Shown: piece after piece, positions 8,006 through 13,076 of the stretch | How the letters are laid out: the number at the start of each line of letters is the position of its first letter | Position numbering within the stretch: the stretch's first letter is position 1 | Made by a program: the position numbers and the translations under genes | Notes under the pieces: model-generated | The model's input: only the letters and a program-made list of their open reading frames with translations | What the model was told of the DNA's origin: nothing | Databases searched by the model: none | Origin: Burkholderiales bacterium | GTDB lineage: Bacteria > Pseudomonadota > Gammaproteobacteria > Burkholderiales > Thiobacillaceae | NCBI GenBank assembly: GCA_005793645.1 | Contig: SXRG01000071.1 | Coordinates: forward strand, 1-13,076 | Length of the DNA: 13,076 nucleotides | Direction: 5' to 3'

Positions 8006-8011
8006 TATAAT
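8006..8011 (+). promoter_or_regulatory. −10 element of a probable argS promoter
   Basis: A perfect TATAAT lies in GAGGCTATAATCGCGC within the 54-base gap between priA and argS. Transcription would start near 8018, leaving a leader of about 16 bases with an AAGG ribosome-binding sequence 7 bases before the argS ATG. No recognisable −35 hexamer is found 16–18 bases upstream and there is no TGn extension, so strength or dependence on an activator is unknown. Confidence 0.45.
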
Positions 8012-8033
8012 CGCGCAACCTTAAGGCTGCACC

Positions 8034-9764
8034 ATGACCTATCTCGATCCCAAGCACCAACTTACCCTCGCCTTTGCCCGCGCCCGTGACCAAATTGCGC
8101 CCGGAAGCCAGGCCGCCATCACCATTGAACGGCCCCGTCAAGCCAGCCATGGCGACCACGCCTGCAATCTGGCTATGCAACTAGCCAAAACACTGAAACG
8201 CAACCCGCGCGAAGTCGCCGCTGACCTGCTCGCCGCGCTCGACTCGCCCGTCATCGCACGCGCCGAGATCGCCGGCCCAGGATTCATCAATCTCTTCCTT
8301 CATCCCGGTGCACGCCAGGCCATCGTCCCGCACATCCTCACCGCAGGCGACAGCTTTGGCCGTAGTACAGCCGGTGCTGGGAAATCCATCCAGATCGAAT
8401 TTGTCTCTGCCAACCCGACCGGCCCGTTGCATGTCGGCCACGGTCGCGGCGCAGCATTTGGTGCCAGCCTGGCCAATGTGCTCGACTTTGCCGGCTACAC
8501 GGTCACGCGTGAATACTATGTCAACGATGCAGGCCGGCAGATGGACATCTTGGCACTGTCCACCTGGCTGCGTTATCTGGAATTACAAGGCGAAATACTG
8601 GCCTTCCCGCCCAACGCCTATCAGGGCGACTATGTACGCGACATGGCGCGTGGCATTCAGTCGGCCCACGGCGACCGCTATCGCCGCCCCGCCGCCGCGG
8701 TGTATGCCCACGCGCCCGCCGTAGAAACCGAACCCGACGCCCACCTCGACCACCTCATCGCCAACGCGAAGACCTTGCTCGGCGCCGATTATGACTTCGT
8801 GCACGGCTACGCGCTGACCGAACAACTGGGCGATTGCCGCAACGACCTAACCGAATTTGGCGTCACCTTCGACCACTGGTATTCGGAACGCACCCTGCAT
8901 GATGCCGGGTTGATCGACAAGGCCATCACACAACTCCAGAAACACAACCATATCTACGAACAGAATGGTGCGCTATGGTTCCGCTCCACGGCTTTTGGCG
9001 ATGAAAAAGATCGCGTGGTCAAGCGCGACAACGGCATCTACACCTATTTCGCCGCCGACATTGCCTATCACCTCAACAAGTTCGAGCGCGGTTTTGATCG
9101 CGTCATCGACATCTGGGGCGCCGATCACCACGGCTACATCTCGCGCGTCAAGGGCGCACTAACGGCCGCCGGTGCCGATGCCGAGCGCCTCACCGTGGCC
9201 CTGGTGCAATTCGCCGTGCTGTATCGCGAAGGCCAAAAGGTGCCCATGTCCACGCGCTCCGGCCAGTTTGTCACCCTGCGCGAACTGCGCCACGAAGTCG
9301 GCAACGATGCCTGCCGCTTCTTCTATGTACTGCGTAAGTCCGAGCAACACCTAGACTTTGACCTCGACCTCGCCAAGAGCCAATCGAACGAAAATCCGAT
9401 CTATTACATCCAGTACGCCCATGCGCGGATCTGTCGCGTATTGGCCGCCTGGGACGGAAACCGCAGCGATCTTGCCCAAGCTGATCTAAGCCTTCTGGCT
9501 GAGCCACACGCCATGGCCTTGCTGGAACGGCTGGCCGAATTCCCAGCCACTTGCGCCGATGCTGCGCGCGACCTGGCACCACACACCGTGGCCTACTATC
9601 TGAAAGACCTGGCCGCTGACCTGCACGGCTTTTATACGGCCTGCCAGTTCCTAGTCGATGACGAAGCCCTGAAGAACGCCCGCTTGGCCTTGATCACCGC
9701 TACACAGCAAGTCCTGCGCAGCGGTCTCGCAATGCTCGGCGTTTCGGCGCCGGACTCCATGTAA
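8034..9764 (+). CDS. argS: ArgS, arginyl-tRNA synthetase (class Ia)
   Basis: A 576-residue enzyme that charges tRNA-Arg with arginine. The N-terminal tRNA-recognition domain comes first. The catalytic core then shows SANPTGPLHVGHGRG (125–139), with HVGH as the HIGH signature, and WGADHHGY (361–368). In place of the KMSKS loop is VPMSTRSGQF (403–412); the loss of the usual lysine pattern is a known ArgRS variant and does not suggest inactivity. The C-terminal helical anticodon-binding domain ends with the usual hydrophobic tail (GLAMLGVSAP). Length equals the usual 577 or so. AAGG lies 7 bases before the ATG and a TATAAT −10 lies just upstream. The next gene, a SPOR protein, begins 5 bases after the stop, so argS–SPOR–dsbA probably form one unit, as in other betaproteobacteria. 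Confidence 0.97.
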   Translation: MTYLDPKHQLTLAFARARDQIAPGSQAAITIERPRQASHGDHACNLAMQLAKTLKRNPREVAADLLAALDSPVIARAEIAGPGFINLFLHPGARQAIVPHILTAGDSFGRSTAGAGKSIQIEFVSANPTGPLHVGHGRGAAFGASLANVLDFAGYTVTREYYVNDAGRQMDILALSTWLRYLELQGEILAFPPNAYQGDYVRDMARGIQSAHGDRYRRPAAAVYAHAPAVETEPDAHLDHLIANAKTLLGADYDFVHGYALTEQLGDCRNDLTEFGVTFDHWYSERTLHDAGLIDKAITQLQKHNHIYEQNGALWFRSTAFGDEKDRVVKRDNGIYTYFAADIAYHLNKFERGFDRVIDIWGADHHGYISRVKGALTAAGADAERLTVALVQFAVLYREGQKVPMSTRSGQFVTLRELRHEVGNDACRFFYVLRKSEQHLDFDLDLAKSQSNENPIYYIQYAHARICRVLAAWDGNRSDLAQADLSLLAEPHAMALLERLAEFPATCADAARDLAPHTVAYYLKDLAADLHGFYTACQFLVDDEALKNARLALITATQQVLRSGLAMLGVSAPDSM

Positions 9765-9769
9765 GCCTC

Positions 9770-10432
9770 ATGGCACGGCGCGACTTCAAAACGGCTACCC
9801 ACACCCCCGCCGCCAATGGCCGAAAATCCGGGCGCAGCACCCTAATTATCTTAATTGTTGGCATGGCCTTGGGAATTGCCATCACCATTGCGTTCACTCA
9901 GTGGCTGACCTCAAAACCCGATACGGAGGCACCCGCTCCGGTAGCCAAGGCCCCATCGGCCAAAGATCCGGCACCTAAGCATCGCCCCCAACCCAAGCCT
10001 CATCCGGCGCCAATGGAAAGCATTTCGCCCTCACCAAAAGCCCCTGCGGCCCGGGTCGCCCCCACCCCCGCGCCCGCGCACCCGACCGCGCCCATCGTAG
10101 CGGCCCCAGCCAGCAAACCGGCCCCCAAGGTTATCCCTTTCCATGACGACTTCGTCAAAGGCAAAACGCCAACTATCACCCCTCCGCTTAAACCGCGTGA
10201 GATCTGGTGGTTGCAGATCGCCGCATTGCGCAAGGAAGACGATGCCCGCCGCCTACGAGCCCGCCTGTTGCTGCTCAACCTAGATGTTGTCATTACCCTC
10301 AGCGACGATGGTGCAACTTACCGTGTCCGTGTTGGCCCCTACAAGACCGAGGCCCAGGCCATCGAGAGTGAAGGCCTGCTCAGCAGAAACAATCTCACCC
10401 CCCGTCGCATCAAAGAACCGGTATTCCAATAA
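9770..10432 (+). CDS. FtsN-like SPOR-domain membrane protein
   Basis: A 220-residue protein with a short basic cytoplasmic N-terminus, one membrane helix (about 23–45), a long proline/alanine/lysine-rich periplasmic linker (about 50–140) and a C-terminal SPOR domain (about 145–216). The SPOR domain includes WWLQIAAL and YRVRVGPYKTEAQA. SPOR domains bind peptidoglycan stripped of stem peptides at division septa, and the layout is that of FtsN. A SPOR protein directly after argS is common in beta- and gammaproteobacteria; whether it is the true FtsN is not certain, as genomes often hold several SPOR proteins. The start lies 5 bases after argS with no strong ribosome-binding sequence, so translation may depend on argS. 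dsbA follows after 34 bases. Confidence 0.88.
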   Translation: MARRDFKTATHTPAANGRKSGRSTLIILIVGMALGIAITIAFTQWLTSKPDTEAPAPVAKAPSAKDPAPKHRPQPKPHPAPMESISPSPKAPAARVAPTPAPAHPTAPIVAAPASKPAPKVIPFHDDFVKGKTPTITPPLKPREIWWLQIAALRKEDDARRLRARLLLLNLDVVITLSDDGATYRVRVGPYKTEAQAIESEGLLSRNNLTPRRIKEPVFQ

Positions 10433-10466
10433 CCCCCTTGACTCATCATTCTCTGCCGAGGCACTC

Positions 10467-11108
10467 ATGTTCCACTCCTTTCTGCGCCCACTCTTCCCCC
10501 TCTTCCTGTCCATCTGCTGCACGCTAAGCCTCTCAGCCCACGCCGCCCAACTCGGAAAAGACTACATTGAGATCAAACCTGCCCATGCCACCACAACCCC
10601 GGGGAAGATAGAGGTACTGGAATTTTTCTGGTACGGCTGCCCACACTGCTATCAATTGGAGCCTGAACTCCTCCTGTGGTCCAAGAAACTGCCAGCCAAT
10701 GTGACACTCATTCGTCAACCCGCCGTGCTGGGTGAGAGCTGGATGACACTGACCCAGGCGTATTACGCCCTTGAAAGCCTGGGCGAGATCCCGCGCCTGC
10801 ATGGCCCCCTCTTCAACGCCCTCCACAACGAAGGCCGTCGCTTCAACTCGCCGGAAAGTGTGATCAGCTGGGCCGCTGCCCAAGGGGTTAACCCGGACAA
10901 ACTAAAGGCCGCCTTCCAATCCTTCAGCGTCCATACAAAGGCTAACCGCGCCAAGCAAATCAGCCAGGAATACCCATTGGAAGGAGTGCCTGCCCTCATC
11001 ATTAACGGCAAGTACCTGACTTCTCCTTCTATGGCCGGAAGTTATGCCAATGTGCTGCGCGTAGCAGACGAATTGATCGCCCAAGAGACCAAAAAACGCG
11101 GCAAATAA
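10467..11108 (+). CDS. dsbA: DsbA, periplasmic thiol:disulfide oxidoreductase
   Basis: A 213-residue periplasmic oxidase that introduces disulfides into exported proteins and is itself normally reoxidised by DsbB. The thioredoxin-fold active site is FFWYGCPHC with CPHC at 58–61, the classic DsbA dipeptide, and the cis-proline loop is GVPALIING with Pro at 175. The N-terminus is a signal peptide (FLRPLFPLFLSICCTLSLSAHA), probably cleaved after residue 26; there is no lipobox, so it should be soluble. The frame is open from 10284 inside the SPOR gene, but the ATG at 10467 gives the signal peptide and has GAGG about 5 bases upstream. The position after argS and the SPOR gene is typical of betaproteobacteria. 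A periplasmic substrate with paired cysteines in this window could be DacB. Confidence 0.95.
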   Translation: MFHSFLRPLFPLFLSICCTLSLSAHAAQLGKDYIEIKPAHATTTPGKIEVLEFFWYGCPHCYQLEPELLLWSKKLPANVTLIRQPAVLGESWMTLTQAYYALESLGEIPRLHGPLFNALHNEGRRFNSPESVISWAAAQGVNPDKLKAAFQSFSVHTKANRAKQISQEYPLEGVPALIINGKYLTSPSMAGSYANVLRVADELIAQETKKRGK

Positions 11109-11200
11109 CGCCAGGGTCTGACATACCCCCTTATTGCCTGCGCATCCGTTATGATCCATCTATACCAAAATCGCACCAATCGATATAAGGATCACTCGTT

Positions 11201-11836
11201 ATGTCAAAAATTCGTGTCCTAATCGTTGACGACCACCCCCTGCTACGCATGGGCATCCGCGGCCTGATCGAAGGCCGAACCGATCTGGAAGTGGCTACCG
11301 ATTGCGCCGACTTAGCCAGCGCACGGGCTTGGCTGCAGACCGAGCGCGCCGATGTTGCCATCGTCGATCGCAGCCTGCCGGATGGTGACGGTCTCGAACT
11401 CCTTCCGATCCTGAAAGCGCAGGACACCAAGACCATTATCCTGACCGTAGAAGACGGCGATGCCGAAATCCGCTCCGCCGTCGAGGCCGGAGTGGACGGC
11501 TACCTGCTCAAATCCTCTGATAGCGACCAGATCCACATGGCCATCAGCATGGTCCTCAAAGACACTAGCGCATTTCCGGCCCACATCCTGCAAAAACTGT
11601 CGAACAGGCAGGTTGATACACCACTCGCCCGTTTGTCGACGCGCGAAATCGAAATCGCCGAATCTGTCGCGGAAGGCCTCAGCAACAAGGTCATCGGCGC
11701 ACGCCTGCGCCTGTCCGACAACACCGTGCGCAACCACCTAGCCAACATCATGCAAAAACTGGGTTTGTCCAATCGCGTTCAAGTCGCCACCCTCATGCTG
11801 CAACAGGTGCGCCGCAAACAAAACCCGCCTCGCTAA
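11201..11836 (+). CDS. Orphan response regulator, NarL/FixJ type with LuxR HTH
   Basis: A 211-residue two-domain regulator. The receiver domain (about 4–120) has the acidic pair D10–D11, phosphoacceptor D56 in IVDRSLPDGDG, switch threonine T82 and K104 in YLLK, so it looks phosphorylatable. The LuxR-type helix-turn-helix (about 144–203) carries LSTREIEIAESVAEGLSNK and the DNTVRNHLANIMQKLGLSNR recognition region. AAGGAT lies about 9 bases before the ATG. The 92-base gap after dsbA suggests its own promoter; TATGAT (11150–11155) is a weak −10 candidate without a −35. No histidine kinase is in the window, so signal and targets are unknown. Its stop codon overlaps the nadD start (TAATG), implying coupled translation with nadD. 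Confidence 0.92.
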   Translation: MSKIRVLIVDDHPLLRMGIRGLIEGRTDLEVATDCADLASARAWLQTERADVAIVDRSLPDGDGLELLPILKAQDTKTIILTVEDGDAEIRSAVEAGVDGYLLKSSDSDQIHMAISMVLKDTSAFPAHILQKLSNRQVDTPLARLSTREIEIAESVAEGLSNKVIGARLRLSDNTVRNHLANIMQKLGLSNRVQVATLMLQQVRRKQNPPR

Positions 11837-12492
11837 TGACCGCCCCGGTTGGTCTCTTCGGAGGTACCTTTGATCCCATCCACCTGGGGCATCTGCGCCT
11901 AGCCGAGGAATTAGGCGCGGCTCTAGGCTGTAACGAAGTGCGTTTTTTACCCACCGGGACACCACCCCATCGCCATCCACCACAAGCCAGTGCTGTTGCC
12001 CGACGAGACATGGTGGCGCTTGCCATCGCAAATAACCCCCGCTTCAACCTCGACGAGCACGAAATCAACCGCACCGACCCCTGCTTCATGGTGGACACAT
12101 TAACAACCATACGCGTAGAAGTGGGCGCTCACACTCCGCTCGTCTTGTTTTTAGGCAGCGATGCCTTCATGGGTCTGACGACCTGGCATCGCTGGGCCGA
12201 GTTATTCGATCTGGCCCACCTTGCCGTAGCCCATCGCCCAGGCTTTAGTCCCCAGACCTGGGGCGACAGCCTACCCGATGTCCTGCGTCACGCACTCGAT
12301 CAGCGTTTGAGCGAACGCCCTAGTGACCTTGAAATTTCGCCCGCAGGCCATATTCACCTCCACGCCATCACTCAAATGGATATTGCCGCTCGCCGCATTC
12401 GCACCGCCTGTCACAAAGGCGAAAGCGTGCGTTATTTGGTACCCGACAGCGTACTAACCTATCTAAACCAACACGACCTCTATCGCCAATAA
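11836..12492 (+). CDS. nadD: NadD, nicotinate-nucleotide adenylyltransferase
   Basis: A 218-residue enzyme that joins nicotinate mononucleotide and ATP to deamido-NAD, the penultimate step of NAD synthesis. The nucleotidyltransferase signature is GGTFDPIHLGHL (9–20), which contains the HxGH catalytic motif. LPTGTPPHR (38–46), FLGSDAF (105–111) and TWHRW (116–120) also fit the family. The C-terminal ISxTxIR phosphate-binding motif is altered here: residues 183–189 read IAARRIR, so the usual serine and threonine are alanine and arginine. The rest (GESVRYLVPDSV) is normal. The ATG overlaps the stop of the response-regulator gene by one base. rsfS starts 4 bases after the stop; nadD–rsfS is a widely conserved pair. 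Confidence 0.95.
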   Translation: MTAPVGLFGGTFDPIHLGHLRLAEELGAALGCNEVRFLPTGTPPHRHPPQASAVARRDMVALAIANNPRFNLDEHEINRTDPCFMVDTLTTIRVEVGAHTPLVLFLGSDAFMGLTTWHRWAELFDLAHLAVAHRPGFSPQTWGDSLPDVLRHALDQRLSERPSDLEISPAGHIHLHAITQMDIAARRIRTACHKGESVRYLVPDSVLTYLNQHDLYRQ

Positions 12493-12496
12493 ACCC

Positions 12497-12856
12497 ATGG
12501 ATACCAAGAAACTCACCAAAATCGCCGTTACTGCCCTAGAAGACATCAAAGGCAAGGACATCACCGTGCTCGATGTCGCCCATCTCACCTCACTCTGCGA
12601 AAAAATGATCATCGCCAGCGGGGACTCCAACCGTCAGGTCAGGGCACTAGCCGACCATGTGCGCGAGAAGATCAAAGAGGCCGGGGGCGACATTGTCGGC
12701 ATGGAAGGTGAAGACGCCGCCGAATGGATCCTGGTTGATGCCGGCGATATCGTCATACATATCATGCACCCCGTCACCCGCCTACACTACAACCTCGAAG
12801 AACTGTGGGGCGCCACCACCCGGATGCGCGCACACGAGCGTCGTACGGCCTCCTGA
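12497..12856 (+). CDS. rsfS: RsfS, ribosomal silencing factor (YbeB/Iojap family)
   Basis: A 119-residue protein that binds ribosomal protein uL14 on the 50S subunit and blocks subunit joining, lowering translation under starvation. Family features seen: KGKDITVLDVAHLTSLCEKM near 18–37, ASGDSNRQVRALADHV near 40–55, and the C-terminal AGDIVIHIMHPVTRLHYNLE with LEELWG near 101. Length matches the family. It starts 4 bases after nadD, the classical arrangement, so the two are surely co-transcribed. In many proteobacteria rlmH follows directly; here a small DUF3079 gene comes first and rlmH, if present, is beyond the edge. Confidence 0.95.
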   Translation: MDTKKLTKIAVTALEDIKGKDITVLDVAHLTSLCEKMIIASGDSNRQVRALADHVREKIKEAGGDIVGMEGEDAAEWILVDAGDIVIHIMHPVTRLHYNLEELWGATTRMRAHERRTAS

Positions 12857-12887
12857 ACCCCGCCACGACGCGTGCCACACCCACGGC

Positions 12888-13076
12888 ATGGCCAAGAAAA
12901 TCCCGACCCACCCCAAGAACCCCGAACGCATCTGTTGGGGCTGCGACAAATATTGTGCCGTAAACGCCATGCTCTGCGGCAATGGCGCCGTTCGCGCCCA
13001 ACACCCAGTCGAATTGTTCGGGGCAGACTGGCTGGACTGGGAACCCGAATCGCTCCAACCGCACACTCCACAAACC
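12888..13076 (+). CDS. DUF3079 family small cysteine-rich protein (3' end cut by window)
   Basis: An open frame of 63 codons from the ATG with no stop before the window ends. The product begins MAKKIPTHPKNPERICWGCD and contains cysteines at 16, 19, 23 and 30 (CWGCDKYC then C) followed by QHPVELFGADWLDWE. This pattern matches my recollection of the DUF3079 family: proteins of about 65–90 residues with the CWGCD–YC core, an HPxELFG motif and a tryptophan-rich end. The four cysteines could bind a metal such as zinc; function is unknown. It follows rsfS by 31 bases on the same strand and has no obvious ribosome-binding sequence, so it may be read with nadD–rsfS. The conserved part is essentially complete; only the tail is missing. 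Confidence 0.8.
   Translation, partial: MAKKIPTHPKNPERICWGCDKYCAVNAMLCGNGAVRAQHPVELFGADWLDWEPESLQPHTPQT

Noticed and set aside
9235..9264. Degenerate KMSKS loop in ArgS (VPMSTRSGQF) as a sign of an inactive or paralogous enzyme
   Set aside because: This form of the loop is common in arginyl-tRNA synthetases, and all other motifs and the length are normal.
9920..10135. Proline/alanine-rich segment of the SPOR protein as a DNA repeat or foreign insert
   Set aside because: The DNA is not a tandem repeat, and such low-complexity linkers are normal between the membrane helix and the SPOR domain in FtsN-like proteins.
10284..10466. Possible 61-residue N-terminal extension of DsbA reading back into the SPOR gene
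   Set aside because: The stretch overlaps the SPOR coding region in another frame, lacks DsbA similarity, and would bury the clear signal peptide that starts at 10467.
11109..11200. Possible riboswitch or small RNA between dsbA and the response regulator
   Set aside because: Only 92 bases, no convincing stem-loop or T-run, and no match to a riboswitch core that I recognise; a plain promoter region is simpler.

Overview
The window reads as an ordinary chromosomal segment of a GC-rich proteobacterium. A betaproteobacterium is most likely: the order priA–argS–SPOR-domain gene–dsbA, a DUF3079 gene and the flavour of the proteins all fit that class. I cannot name a genus from the sequence. Eleven of the twelve genes belong to recognisable families. 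The twelfth (DUF3079) is known only as a family of unknown function. I see no tRNA, rRNA, CRISPR array, insertion sequence, prophage or obvious transferred island.

Left part (1–3967, minus strand): a probable transcription unit read right to left. It runs ygfX (small two-helix membrane protein), then a 1101-residue AddA/RecB-like helicase-nuclease that overlaps ygfX by 11 bases, then argJ (arginine biosynthesis, cut by the window edge). The helicase has a complete helicase core and an intact-looking C-terminal nuclease, but no AddB or RecC partner lies in the window. Divergent from ygfX is dacB (4029–5483, plus strand), a periplasmic PBP4-type DD-peptidase.

Middle (5484–5795): a 312-base AT-rich gap between dacB and the replication-restart helicase gene priA. 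It holds a perfect consensus DnaA box (TTATCCACA) with two near-consensus boxes in a 35-base cluster, two weaker boxes further left, an AT-rich stretch with a possible promoter, a short inverted repeat and a spaced direct repeat. This is the most interesting non-coding part of the window. It looks like a DnaA-binding regulatory or replication-control site. It could be an origin, but several points argue against that.

Right part (5796–13076, all plus strand): priA, argS (own TATAAT-type −10), an FtsN-like SPOR protein, dsbA, an orphan NarL/FixJ-type response regulator whose stop overlaps the start of nadD, then nadD, rsfS and a small four-cysteine DUF3079 protein that runs off the window end. 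The functions are housekeeping: replication restart, translation, envelope and disulfide formation, NAD synthesis and ribosome silencing. The regulator is the unexpected member of the nadD cluster. No novel multi-gene system is evident. The points worth checking are the DnaA-box cluster, the partnerless helicase-nuclease with YgfX, the altered NadD motif and the regulator–nadD coupling.
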